A DNA stretch of 32,092 nucleotides from Candidatus Hydrogenedentota bacterium (lineage in GTDB: Bacteria > Hydrogenedentota > Hydrogenedentia > Hydrogenedentales > SLHB01), in NCBI GenBank assembly GCA_903925285.1, contig CAIYET010000162.1:1-32092 (forward strand), in the 5' to 3' direction. The notes under the pieces were generated by a model, which saw only the letters and a list, made by a program, of their open reading frames with translations, was not told the DNA's origin and ran no database searches. Each line of letters begins with the position of its first letter. Position 1 is the first letter of the stretch. Shown one piece after another: positions 1 through 7,539 of the stretch. Both the position numbers and the translations under genes were made by a program.

Positions 1-34
1 GCGTATTGGGACGTCGAACTGCGGGAATAGCGGA

Positions 35-226
35 AAGGATGAAGGATGAAGGATGAAGGATGAAAAAGGAATAGCACTGGTAGATTTATCCTTCATCCCA
101 GAGACGCAAGATCTCCGCGCCTCGGTTCATTCTTATACACTCTCGGACCGTGCCGTTCCGGGCATGCGCGTCATCGTGCCTTTCCGCACAAGTTTGAATC
201 GTGTCGTTGTCCTAGTCATCGCCGGA
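35..226 (+). pseudogene. Decayed partial duplicate of the priA 5' region with its repeat hairpin
   Basis: Positions 138-219 closely match positions 392-474 inside priA: the peptide LSDRAVPGMRVIVPFR here matches LSDRAVPGMRAIVPFR in PriA. After that the copy has lost about ten bases and diverges. Positions 35-98 repeat the sequence at 227-299 (heptamer array plus the stretch encoding GxALVD). Array plus priA start therefore existed as a direct tandem duplication, and only the downstream copy stayed intact. The middle of the copy (about 99-137), where the PriA N-terminus should lie, no longer resembles it. The 62-codon frame at 53-241 is a by-product of this duplication and is unlikely to be a gene. 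Confidence 0.7.
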
Positions 227-299
227 AAGGATGAAGGATGAAGGATGAAAAAGGAAGAGCACTGGTAGATTCATCCTTCATCCTTCATCCTTCATCCTT
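227..299. repeat. GGATGAA heptamer array, inverted arms
   Basis: Three to four tandem GGATGAA units (about 227-249) are followed, after a roughly 30-nt spacer, by four units of the reverse complement TTCATCC (about 270-299). RNA from either strand could fold into a stem. The array lies directly upstream of the priA start and contains an ATG and a TGA in every unit, which creates a spurious upstream start at 238. An older copy lies at 35-98. Confidence 0.8.
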
Positions 300-306
300 G
301 AAGCGG

Positions 307-2766
307 ATGGGCACGGCTCCATTCGCGGAAGTCGCTCTGCCGCTTCCCGTCGATCAACTGTTCACGTACGGTATTCCCGACGCGCTCTCCGACCGTGCCG
401 TTCCGGGCATGCGCGCCATCGTGCCTTTCCGTAACAAGTTCGAAACCGGCTATATCGTGTCGTTGTCCGAGTCGTCGCCAGTCGAAGCGCCACGCCGTAT
501 TGTCGACCTTCCCGACCACCAACCGGTCTTCGCGCCGGACATGATCCGGCTCTGTCAATGGATCGCGGATTACTACTGTTGTTCGCTCGGCGAAGCGCTG
601 CAAACCGCCGTACCCGCCGGTCTGAAGATGCGCACGACGATGCGCTACACGCTTCAGACCGATCTGTTGACTGCGGGCCGGTACTCGGAGCGGCAGCGCA
701 AGGTGATCGCGGAATTGTTCAATCGCGGACCTCTGATGGAAACGCAGATCGCGGCAACGGTAGGTCGCGCGTCGTTGAGCAATACGCTGCAATCGCTGGT
801 CGCACGCGGCGTGTTGTTCGCAGAACCCGTCGTCACGGGGCCGGGCGTCTCGATGGCGACGGAAACGTATGTCAAGCTGATCGAAGAACGCATTCCGCCT
901 GCGGATGAACTCGAACGGCTTCAGCGGACCGCCCCGAAACAGGCAGCGGTCTACTTCGACTTGTTGCACGGCGCCCCGGATCAACCCTCGACGCTGCTGT
1001 TCCAGAAGCATGGCGTCACGTCGTCAATATTGGCGGCGCTCGAGAAGCGCGGACTGCTCGCGCGGTACGAACGCGAGTACTGGCGTACGCCGGAATTTCC
1101 CGCGGACCCGCGCGCCCGCGAAAAGATGCGGCTCAACGCTGGACAGCAGGCCGCGTATGACGCGATCGCGGCGGCGATGACGCGCTCGGAATTTCAGACG
1201 TTCCTGCTCCACGGCGTGACGGGTTCCGGCAAGACGGAGGTCTACCTTCAGGTGATCGAATACGCGCTGTCGCTGAATCGAGGCGCGATCCTGCTCGTGC
1301 CGGAGATCGCGCTGACGCCGCAAACGGTAGGCCGCTTCGTGGCGCGGTTTCAGGAACGGATCGCGGTGTTGCACAGCGCGCTCGGGAAAGGCGAACGATA
1401 CGACGAGTGGCGCCGCGCGCAATCGGGCGAGGTCCGCATTGTCGTCGGCGCACGCTCGGCCATTTTCGCGCCGTTAAAGGATCTCGGCATCGTCATCGTC
1501 GACGAGGAACACGATACGTCGTATAAACAGGGCGATACCCCGCGATACCACGCACGCGATGTGGCGGTCATGCGTGCGAAAATGGCGAACGGGATCTGCG
1601 TGCTCGGTTCGGCGACGCCGTCCATCGAGTCGTACTACAACTGTGTCGAAACAGGTAAGTCAGTGTGCCTCGACATGCCCAATCGCGCCACACGTGGCCA
1701 CCTGCCCGCCGTGCGCCTCGTGGACATGCGTGAGGAAACCAAGGAACTTGGCGGGCAAATCATCTTGTCGCGCATCCTCGAGGAGGAGGTCAATCGCCGC
1801 GTCGAGGCCCACGAGCAAGTCATTCTGCTGCTAAACCGGCGCGGGCATTCGCCGTTCGTACTTTGCCCGAAATGCGGCTGGGTGGCGGAATGCACCGAAT
1901 GCAGCGTCAGCCTGACCTATCATGCGCGCGGTGCATTTTTGAGTTGCCATTACTGCAACGCACGCCACGAGATCCCGCCCGTGTGCGGCGATTGCGGATT
2001 CAACCCGTTGCTGTTCCTCGGGATGGGCACGCAGAAGGTCGAGGAATACCTCGTGCGGGCGTTCCGCACCGCGCGCGTCGAGCGGATGGACGCGGATACG
2101 ACGGCGGGCAAGGGCGGCCACGCGAAGATCCTCGGCCGTTTCGCGGCGGGCGATATCGATATTTTGATCGGCACGCAGATGATCGCCAAAGGCCATGATT
2201 ATCCGGGCGTGACGCTCGTCGGGGTGTTGAACGCCGATTCGAGTCTTTCATTGCCGGACTTCCGTGCCGCCGAGCAGACGTTCCAACTCATCACGCAAGT
2301 CGCGGGACGTGCGGGGCGCGGCGACCGGCCCGGCGAGGTTGTCGTGCAGACGTATCGTCCTAATCACTACGCGATCCAGGCCGCGATGGGGCACGACTAC
2401 GCCGCCTTCTACGCCCACGAGATCGCCGAGCGCAAGGCCGCCGCCTACCCGCCGATCCGCCGTATGGCCAACTTCGCAGTCGAATGCGAGAAGCCCGACA
2501 TAGCCGGCAAGGCCGCCGGACTGCTCAAGCGTATCGTGACCGAACAGATCGAAACGCTCGGATTCAAAGGCATCGAATTGCTCGGCCCGGCGCCCGCCAT
2601 CGTCGCGCGCGTCATGAATAAGTATCGTTGGAATCTGGGCGCGTTATCGAGAAGCGCCCAGCGCCTGAACGCCCTCGCCCGCGCCACGCGCATCGCATTT
2701 CAGAACCAACCGGAAATGGGAACGGTCCACCTCAAAGTCGACCTCGACCCATACGGGACGTTTTGA
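307..2766 (+). CDS. priA: Primosomal replication restart helicase PriA
   Basis: PriA is the 3'-5' DNA helicase that binds stalled forks and reloads the replisome. The 819-residue product has an N-terminal DNA-binding domain beginning FAEVALPLPVDQLFTYGIP, then a superfamily-2 helicase core with Walker A GVTGSGKTE (Lys309) and Walker B DEEH (residues 399-402). A cysteine-rich zinc insert follows (CPKCGW, CTECS, CHYC, CGDCG), then helicase motifs including GTQMIAKGHDYPGVTLVG and QVAGRAGRG. It is somewhat longer than E. coli PriA (732 aa). I chose ATG 307 because the in-frame codons from 238 are only heptamer repeat sequence and PriA homology begins at once after 307. The ribosome-binding site is weak. 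The gene is convergent with the glycosyltransferase downstream. Confidence 0.96.
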   Translation: MGTAPFAEVALPLPVDQLFTYGIPDALSDRAVPGMRAIVPFRNKFETGYIVSLSESSPVEAPRRIVDLPDHQPVFAPDMIRLCQWIADYYCCSLGEALQTAVPAGLKMRTTMRYTLQTDLLTAGRYSERQRKVIAELFNRGPLMETQIAATVGRASLSNTLQSLVARGVLFAEPVVTGPGVSMATETYVKLIEERIPPADELERLQRTAPKQAAVYFDLLHGAPDQPSTLLFQKHGVTSSILAALEKRGLLARYEREYWRTPEFPADPRAREKMRLNAGQQAAYDAIAAAMTRSEFQTFLLHGVTGSGKTEVYLQVIEYALSLNRGAILLVPEIALTPQTVGRFVARFQERIAVLHSALGKGERYDEWRRAQSGEVRIVVGARSAIFAPLKDLGIVIVDEEHDTSYKQGDTPRYHARDVAVMRAKMANGICVLGSATPSIESYYNCVETGKSVCLDMPNRATRGHLPAVRLVDMREETKELGGQIILSRILEEEVNRRVEAHEQVILLLNRRGHSPFVLCPKCGWVAECTECSVSLTYHARGAFLSCHYCNARHEIPPVCGDCGFNPLLFLGMGTQKVEEYLVRAFRTARVERMDADTTAGKGGHAKILGRFAAGDIDILIGTQMIAKGHDYPGVTLVGVLNADSSLSLPDFRAAEQTFQLITQVAGRAGRGDRPGEVVVQTYRPNHYAIQAAMGHDYAAFYAHEIAERKAAAYPPIRRMANFAVECEKPDIAGKAAGLLKRIVTEQIETLGFKGIELLGPAPAIVARVMNKYRWNLGALSRSAQRLNALARATRIAFQNQPEMGTVHLKVDLDPYGTF

Positions 2767-2767
2767 A

Positions 2768-2783
2768 ACACCGTTCACGGTGT
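2768..2783 (+). terminator. Small hairpin after priA, possible terminator
   Basis: ACACCG, TTCA, CGGTGT form a perfect 6-bp stem with a 4-nt loop two bases after the priA stop. It lies between two convergent genes. The T-run that follows is poor (cacacatttt), so an intrinsic terminator is possible but not firm. Confidence 0.35.
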
Positions 2784-2849
2784 CACACATTTTCGCAAAT
2801 CGCTCTTGCTTTCGATAGGCAACTGCGGAATTGCGTTTTGAGGCGCACG

Positions 2850-3668
2850 TCAAAGCCCTTCAGGACGCGTGGGAGCATCGGGATCGGGAACGACACCGAC
2901 GACGGACGACGCTTCCTTCGCAAGCCGTTCTATATTCCAAAGTTTCGCGTACTTGACGAAGACGGTCACGCCGTACAGTCCCGCCAGGATTAGCCCGTGA
3001 TAACCATCCAGGAAACCGCGCTTCAGGACGTACATCGAAAAGAACCGCCAGAACGGGCGGAATGTCAAATGCACGAACCCAGCGCGTTTGCCGCGTTCAT
3101 AGGCGTCCTGCGCGCCCCATGACGTGTAACGGAGCAACGTGCGGAAAAACTCGGGTAGGCTGCGATACGCGTCGTGAAGCATCGGCTCGTGGATGCGCCC
3201 GACGGTCCCGTCGACGACGATGCGCGGATGGACGCGACATTCGGTGTTTCGTCCCTTTTTCGTGCGGAACAGGCGGCTGTTGTAATCGCGTTCCCAGCCG
3301 CCGTGCATAATCCGTTTGCCGAGGAAATACGAAAAGCGGCGGATGTAGTAGAGGTCGTTGCTTTTCGGATCGTCGATGACTTGTTTGATTCGCGCGGCCA
3401 GTTCGTCGGTGACCCATTCGTCGGCGTCGAGGATCAGCGTCCATTCGGTCTCGATCTGGTCGATAGCCCAGTTTTCCTGCGCAGCGTGATTGATGAACTC
3501 GTGCGTGACCACATGCGGCGTATAGCGCATCGCGACCTCGTCGGAACCATCGTTCGTAGCAGGATCGACGACACAGAAGATGTCGTCGGCCCATTTCACG
3601 CTGTCAAGCCCGCGCGGCAAGCGGTCGCCAGCGTTGGGAACCAGTATCAGTACCGTAATCGAGCCCAT
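2850..3668 (-). CDS. Family-2 glycosyltransferase, WaaE/KdtX-like
   Basis: The 272-residue product is a GT-A fold, nucleotide-sugar-dependent glycosyltransferase of the lipopolysaccharide-core type (WaaE/KdtX group), which adds a sugar to core or surface glycan at the cytoplasmic face. Visible features are an N-terminal beta strand ITVLILVPNAGDRLPRGLDSV, the segment ILDADEWVTDEL (about residues 97-108) carrying the DxD-like metal site, and WERDYNSRLFRTKKG, typical of the acceptor half. The C-terminal half is basic and aromatic and could sit on the membrane. The start has a good ribosome-binding site (AGAGGAGT) 5 nt before the ATG. It is probably cotranscribed with the glycosyltransferase upstream, 240 bp away. 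The exact sugar and acceptor cannot be told. Confidence 0.85.
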   Translation of the reverse strand: MGSITVLILVPNAGDRLPRGLDSVKWADDIFCVVDPATNDGSDEVAMRYTPHVVTHEFINHAAQENWAIDQIETEWTLILDADEWVTDELAARIKQVIDDPKSNDLYYIRRFSYFLGKRIMHGGWERDYNSRLFRTKKGRNTECRVHPRIVVDGTVGRIHEPMLHDAYRSLPEFFRTLLRYTSWGAQDAYERGKRAGFVHLTFRPFWRFFSMYVLKRGFLDGYHGLILAGLYGVTVFVKYAKLWNIERLAKEASSVVGVVPDPDAPTRPEGL

Positions 3669-3692
3669 GGGATACTCCTCTGTTACTGTTAT

Positions 3693-3911
3693 TTATCCTC
3701 GATAATTTCCAGCGGGGCCATGCTGGCCATGAAGATTCCTACTTGGCCGGTATGGAATCGTACTCTTGCCTTCAAACTCTTCCCTGCAGCCGACGCCGAA
3801 TTTCGAGTGCATCGAGAACACGTGCGGCAGCAACCCTTTCTTCAATTTTACCTGGTAAACGAAATCGAACTCAAGGTCTTTGGCTTCGGCGCGACATTTT
3901 GCGCCGCTCTA
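3693..3911 (-). pseudogene. Possible coding remnant between two glycosyltransferases
   Basis: Immediately after the stop codon of the upstream glycosyltransferase (TAG at 3911-3909), the same frame stays open for about 70 more codons to a TAA at 3695-3693. The translation is protein-like (for example EFDFVYQVKLKKGLLPHVF and FGVGCREEFEGKSTIPYRP). It has no convincing start or ribosome-binding site. It may be a lost C-terminal extension of the upstream protein or the tail of a deleted gene. I do not recognise the family. The opposite strand is also open here, so chance is not excluded. Confidence 0.25.
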
Positions 3912-4778
3912 CGGGCGCTTAAGCAGGACGTAGTTTTTGTGTTCGCCGATGCAATATCCGGTTGCCTTCTCGATTATATCGCTAAGGAAATTTCTCGCGT
4001 CGCGAGAGTCCCACTGGGCAAGGATTGAACGGGGTTCGAAGACCCAATCCTGGTTATCGACGAGATCGCGCATCACCGCCGGATGCGCACCTGTAAAGCG
4101 TTTCAGTCCGTAACAGGCCCTGTATTGGAAGTCGTCGAAGTTGTCATCGTGTGCATTCCCGTACCACCATCGGTGCAAGCACTTGTTCTTCTGCCCCATC
4201 AGTGGCGGCGGCTTCACCCATCCATAATGGAAAATGGAGGCGTTCGACGCAACCACACGAGGCTTGCGTTCGCCGACGCGAAACCCTTGGGCATCTCCAA
4301 CACTACGCACACCGGAAGAACGTTTGATAACACGGACTTCGTTTCGATACCAGTTTCGCGCGGTGGCCACAACGCCGAAAGCGCCGTAGAAGTGAACATA
4401 TCGAAACAATAAACCTTCCACTTCCGGGTCATCGAGGTGGTCTTCCATGCTCTTGCGGATCGCCGCGAGATCTTGTTCGTGGACCACCTCGTCGGCTTGC
4501 AGGTAGAAGCACCAATCGCCTTCGCACCGACTCAGCGCCTCATTTGTTTTTTCGCTGAGAATCAACCCGCCACTGGTCTTCGACGTGTCCCAGAATGAGT
4601 CGAACAAACGGATCTTCGGGTCGGAAATGGACTGGATCAGTCCTCGAGTATTGTCTTCGCTCTGACCCACGCCGACGACGAATTCATCGACAAGAGGCAG
4701 TATCGAACGGATCGATTGGACCACGGGATAACTCATGAGTCCGGCGTTTCGTATGATTGTGAAACCGCTAACCTTCAT
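3909..4778 (-). CDS. Family-2 glycosyltransferase
   Basis: The 289-residue product begins MKVSGFTIIRNAG, the usual first strand of a GT2 enzyme. It then shows a nucleotide-binding region (VDEFVVGVGQSEDNT) and a DxD-like stretch WCFYLQADEVVHEQDL near residue 100. The aromatic middle (RYVHFYGAF, ARNWYRNEVRVIK) and the HYGWVKPP segment resemble the acceptor part of GT2 enzymes seen in surface-glycan clusters. A longer frame opens at 4856, but it would overlap the zinc-ribbon gene by 46 nt. ATG 4778 leaves a 32-nt gap and starts exactly at the first strand, so I prefer it; the ribosome-binding site is weak. Substrate unknown. Confidence 0.83.
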   Translation of the reverse strand: MKVSGFTIIRNAGLMSYPVVQSIRSILPLVDEFVVGVGQSEDNTRGLIQSISDPKIRLFDSFWDTSKTSGGLILSEKTNEALSRCEGDWCFYLQADEVVHEQDLAAIRKSMEDHLDDPEVEGLLFRYVHFYGAFGVVATARNWYRNEVRVIKRSSGVRSVGDAQGFRVGERKPRVVASNASIFHYGWVKPPPLMGQKNKCLHRWWYGNAHDDNFDDFQYRACYGLKRFTGAHPAVMRDLVDNQDWVFEPRSILAQWDSRDARNFLSDIIEKATGYCIGEHKNYVLLKRP

Positions 4779-4810
4779 GAGATGGATCCCACTACCCCAG
4801 TCGTCGGGAC

Positions 4811-5512
4811 TTAGAAATTGTCGTGGTGGTACAGGAGCCGTCCGCAGTAACTGCACGCGTGCTGCCGCGTGTTGCCGAGGATCTCGTTGGCGATTTGCGG
4901 CGTGACGCGCATGTGGCAGCCGTTGCAGGTTTCGTTGATGAGTGCGACGACGGCGGGGCCGGTCTTTTTGTTGGCGCGGATGCGGCGGTACTTGAGGAGC
5001 AGGTCAGGCGGCACCTGGGCGGCCAACGGCTCGCATTCGCGTTCGAGTTCCTGGCGCTCGTGGACGGCTTCGGTAAATTCGGTGTCGATTGCAGCGCATT
5101 GGCCGTCGATGTCCTCGAGTTCGGCCTTGATCCGCTTCTTGTCTTCATCGAGCCGCGCCTTGGACTCGTCGCGTTCGACCATGATGGCGATAATGCGCTC
5201 TTCCTTGAGGCCGACCTGTTTCTTGAGCATTTCGATCTCGTGCAGCAGCGCCTGATATTCGTCGTTCTTCTTGACCTGAAGCAACTGCTGGTCGTACTTG
5301 CGGATCTGGGTCTGCTTCAGGTCGATTTCAGTTTCGCATTCATGCTGTTCGAGCGCCAGGGTCTTGCACATCTTCTCTCGATCGGCGATTTCATCGGCGA
5401 GCCGTTTGCGGTGGATATCGAATTTGCTTTTTTGTTTTGGGATTTCGACTTCACGGGCTTTCAGCGCTTCGATGCGCAGATCCAGTTCCTGCAACTGCAA
5501 TAGGATCTTCAA
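4811..5512 (-). CDS. Coiled-coil hairpin / C4 zinc-ribbon protein (zf-RING_7 type)
   Basis: The 233-residue protein has a long charged coiled-coil hairpin (residues about 5-170, many E, K, R and Q heptads) followed by a C-terminal zinc ribbon with CNGC (Cys196, Cys199) and CSYC (Cys220, Cys223). This is the widespread zf-RING_7/CT398-like family, thought to bind nucleic acid; its role is not established. The start is TTG at 5512: a strong AGGAGGT sits 7 nt upstream (5526-5520 on this strand) and no ATG is available nearby. It lies between ilvN and a glycosyltransferase and may share their transcript, although heptamer repeats separate it from ilvN. Confidence 0.85.
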   Translation of the reverse strand: MKILLQLQELDLRIEALKAREVEIPKQKSKFDIHRKRLADEIADREKMCKTLALEQHECETEIDLKQTQIRKYDQQLLQVKKNDEYQALLHEIEMLKKQVGLKEERIIAIMVERDESKARLDEDKKRIKAELEDIDGQCAAIDTEFTEAVHERQELERECEPLAAQVPPDLLLKYRRIRANKKTGPAVVALINETCNGCHMRVTPQIANEILGNTRQHACSYCGRLLYHHDNF

Positions 5513-5538
5513 AAATTGTACCTCCTTATCAGCCGACT

Positions 5539-5618
5539 AGAAGTTAGGAGCTAGGAGTTAGGAGTTAGAATAACTCCTAACTTTTAACTCCTAACTCCTA
5601 ACTCCTATTCCCTACTCC
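5539..5618. repeat. TTAGGAG heptamer array, inverted arms
   Basis: About four TTAGGAG-type units are followed by about five CTCCTAA units (one degenerate, TTTTAACTCC). The innermost arms AGTTAGGAGTTA and TAACTCCTAACT pair perfectly over 12 bp around GAA, and the pairing continues with G-U pairs. The array fills the gap between ilvN and the zinc-ribbon gene. The same unit recurs near 13859, 19645, 20765 and 25254. Confidence 0.85.
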
Positions 5619-5653
5619 GATGCTCAACTGTCTGGCGCGGCGCACACGCACTG

Positions 5654-6130
5654 CTACGGGGCGCGCGAAATGGCGATCTCGCCTGTTCGTACAATCTCGC
5701 GGATGCCGAAGGGGCGCAGCATATCGATGAACGCCGCCACCTTGTCCTCGGATCCGGTCACTTCCAGAATCATCGAATTCGCGCTGCAATCCACCACTTT
5801 GGCGCGGTAGATCGAGACGATTTCGAGCGCTTCGCTTCGCTGTTTGCTGCCGGCGCCGACCTTGATCATCACGAGTTCGCGTTCGACGAAATCCTCGGCG
5901 GTCAGGTCGCGCACTTCGATGGTGTCCACGAGCTTGTTCAACTGTTTGATGATCTGTTCGAGGACCCGGTCATCGCCATGAACCACGACCGTCATCCGCG
6001 AGACGCGGGGATCCTCCGTCTCGCCGACACAGAGGCTGTCGATATTGTAGCCGCGTGCGCTGAACAAGGCCGACACGCGCGCCAGCACACCGAAATGATT
6101 TTCGACCAACACGCTGATGGTATGCTTCAT
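5654..6130 (-). CDS. ilvN: Acetolactate synthase small (regulatory) subunit
   Basis: The 158-residue product is the regulatory subunit of acetohydroxyacid synthase, which binds valine and activates the catalytic subunit in branched-chain amino-acid synthesis. The N-terminal ACT domain is clear (ISVLVENHFGVLARVSALF, ARGYNIDSL, about residues 4-75), and the C-terminal half has the family pattern (RELVMIKV, SIYRAKVVD, EVTGSEDKVAAFIDMLRPFGI). The length is typical. No catalytic ilvB lies next to it; upstream is pth, 15 nt away, so it is probably translated from the prs-rplY-pth transcript. The ribosome-binding site is modest (GGCGGAAG). In other bacteria the same gene is also called ilvH. Confidence 0.95.
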   Translation of the reverse strand: MKHTISVLVENHFGVLARVSALFSARGYNIDSLCVGETEDPRVSRMTVVVHGDDRVLEQIIKQLNKLVDTIEVRDLTAEDFVERELVMIKVGAGSKQRSEALEIVSIYRAKVVDCSANSMILEVTGSEDKVAAFIDMLRPFGIREIVRTGEIAISRAP

Positions 6131-6145
6131 ACTTCCGCCACTTCG

Positions 6146-6700
6146 CTAATTATACCGGAGCATCGCCTTGGCGACACCCGATACCAGGAATTCCGTCACA
6201 CCGTCTGCGGCCCGATCCAGCATAGACTCGCAGATCTCGCGTTCGTCCGGCGCGAATGTGCCAAGCACATGCTCGACCAACTCGGCGCCCGGATTTCGCC
6301 CGACACCGACCCGCAAGCGAGAAAACGCTTTGGTGCCTACCGATTGGATGATGGACTTCAGGCCGTTATGGCCGCCATCGCTTCCTTCTTCCCTAAACCG
6401 CATCTTGCCGAGCGGCAGGTTTGCATCATCCGCTACCACGAGTATCTCTGCGGGTTCGCTGTTTGTATATCGCATGGCCCGCGCCACGCACTGCCCGCTA
6501 AGATTCATAAATGTCAGCGGTTTCACGAGCAAGACGGCAGCACCATCGTTCGTCGCGCGAGCGATTAATCCGCCATATTTCTCATGGTCGAAGGCCACGT
6601 TCCATCGCCGGGCCAGTTCATCCAGCACGCGGAAACCGACATTGTGCCGCGTAAACCGATATTCCGCACCGGGATTGCCGAGTCCGATTATGATCTTCAC
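6146..6700 (-). CDS. pth: Peptidyl-tRNA hydrolase
   Basis: Pth cleaves peptidyl-tRNA released from stalled ribosomes and is an essential cytosolic enzyme. The 184-residue product shows GLGNPG (Asn9), TRHNVGF with catalytic His19, KPLTFMNLSG (Asn66), the acidic VVADDANLPLGKMR (Asp91/92) and GSDGGHNGLKSI. These match the known N10, H20, N68 and D93 residues of the E. coli enzyme, shifted by one or two. It lies downstream of rplY and prs, a common bacterial order, with a repeat hairpin between it and rplY. The start ATG begins directly with the first beta strand. Confidence 0.96.
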   Translation of the reverse strand: MKIIIGLGNPGAEYRFTRHNVGFRVLDELARRWNVAFDHEKYGGLIARATNDGAAVLLVKPLTFMNLSGQCVARAMRYTNSEPAEILVVADDANLPLGKMRFREEGSDGGHNGLKSIIQSVGTKAFSRLRVGVGRNPGAELVEHVLGTFAPDEREICESMLDRAADGVTEFLVSGVAKAMLRYN

Positions 6701-6710
6701 GCCGCAAAGC

Positions 6711-6762
6711 TCCAGGCTTCAGCATCCAGTCTAGCTTCAGGCTGGCGCCTGAAGCCTGAAGT
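6711..6762. repeat. GCCTGAA-type heptamer hairpin between rplY and pth
   Basis: GCTTCAGGC (6734-6742) and GCCTGAAGC (6747-6755) form a perfect 9-bp stem with a 4-nt loop. Flanking further partial copies (CAGGCTTCAG, GCCTGAAG) extend the array. It begins just downstream of the rplY stop codon on the minus strand and could modulate read-through into pth. Confidence 0.75.
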
Positions 6763-6769
6763 TATCCTT

Positions 6770-7453
6770 TTATTTCTTCTTCGAGTCCTTGTCGTCTTTC
6801 TCGTCCTTATCCTTACGATCCGTGATCGTTTCAGGTGTGGCGCCTTCGGCTTCGGCGCCTGCGGCGGCTTCCACTACTTCCTTCACGACCCGAGGCGGAT
6901 GGACCGCAACCACCTGACGTTCCGGATCGGACATGATCGCGACATCCGGCGGAACCTGCAAAGCAGAAACGTGGATCGAGTCGTTAATGTGAAGGCCGGA
7001 CACGTCTACGACGACTTCATCGGGGACGTTCAGCGCCAGGCATTCGACTTCGATCTCGCGCATCTGGAGATCCAGCACGCCGCCGTCGACGAGACCGGGC
7101 GCCTGCCCAACGAGCCGGACAGGAACTAGCGTCACGATCTTTTCGTCCAGACGGATCCGCAGGAAATCGACGTGCGTCGGCGCGCCTCGCAGCGGATGAT
7201 ACTGAACCGCCTTGATCAGGGCAGGCGTGTTCAACGCGACATTGTCGTCTACATCGAGTTGGACGATGGCATGTTTGCCACCCCGTGCGCGATGAATGAG
7301 CGTTTCGAACGTACGCAAGTTGACGATGAGCGACACCGGGTCTTGGCCGCCGCCATAGAGTACGGCAGGCACGGCGCCCGCCTTGCGCACCTTACGGGCC
7401 TTTTCCTTGCCGCTCGCCGGGCGTGTGGCAACATTGAGTGTTTGCAGTTCCAT
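6770..7453 (-). CDS. rplY: 50S ribosomal protein bL25 (general stress protein Ctc form)
   Basis: The 227-residue product is the two-domain (Ctc/TL5) form of bL25, which binds 5S rRNA. The N-terminal domain is recognisable (RPASGKEKARKVRKAGAVPAVLYG, YHPLRGAPTHVDFLRI). The C-terminal beta domain follows (LVGQAPGLVDGGVLDLQMREIEVECLALNVPD). It ends in a low-complexity tail rich in Ala and Glu and then Lys and Asp, common in this family. An excellent ribosome-binding site (GAGGAGGT) precedes ATG 7453. The prs-rplY-pth order is widely conserved, which supports a shared transcript. Confidence 0.95.
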   Translation of the reverse strand: MELQTLNVATRPASGKEKARKVRKAGAVPAVLYGGGQDPVSLIVNLRTFETLIHRARGGKHAIVQLDVDDNVALNTPALIKAVQYHPLRGAPTHVDFLRIRLDEKIVTLVPVRLVGQAPGLVDGGVLDLQMREIEVECLALNVPDEVVVDVSGLHINDSIHVSALQVPPDVAIMSDPERQVVAVHPPRVVKEVVEAAAGAEAEGATPETITDRKDKDEKDDKDSKKK

Positions 7454-7472
7454 GTGTCGCTACCTCCTCGTT

Positions 7473-7534
7473 AGGCTTCAGACTTCAGGCTTCAGGTCGC
7501 GATGTTCTTCCTGAGGCCTGAAGCCTGGCGCCTG
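7473..7534. repeat. GCCTGAA-type heptamer array between prs and rplY
   Basis: AGGCTTCA, GACTTCA and GGCTTCAGG are followed, after about 15 nt, by CCTGAGG, CCTGAAG, CCTGGCG and CCTG. The arms pair imperfectly. It is the same unit as the hairpin at 6711-6762. It starts only a few bases downstream of the prs stop codon on the minus strand. Confidence 0.75.
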
Positions 7535-7539
7535 TAACC

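Noticed and set aside
53..241. 62-codon frame before priA
   Set aside because: It is repeat sequence plus a degraded copy of the priA start; it lacks PriA's first 30 residues and an independent start signal.
238..306. Upstream in-frame ATG for priA
   Set aside because: The 23 extra codons are heptamer repeat, and family homology starts right after ATG 307.
3174..4028. 284-codon open frame on the plus strand
   Set aside because: It runs antisense across the WaaE-like gene and the end of the second glycosyltransferase. It has no ribosome-binding site and shows no family features, while the minus-strand genes have clear GT2 motifs.
4823..5503. 226-codon plus-strand frame rich in Val, Phe and Leu
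   Set aside because: It is the antisense of the coiled-coil/zinc-ribbon gene; the bias comes from complementing Glu/Lys/Gln codons.
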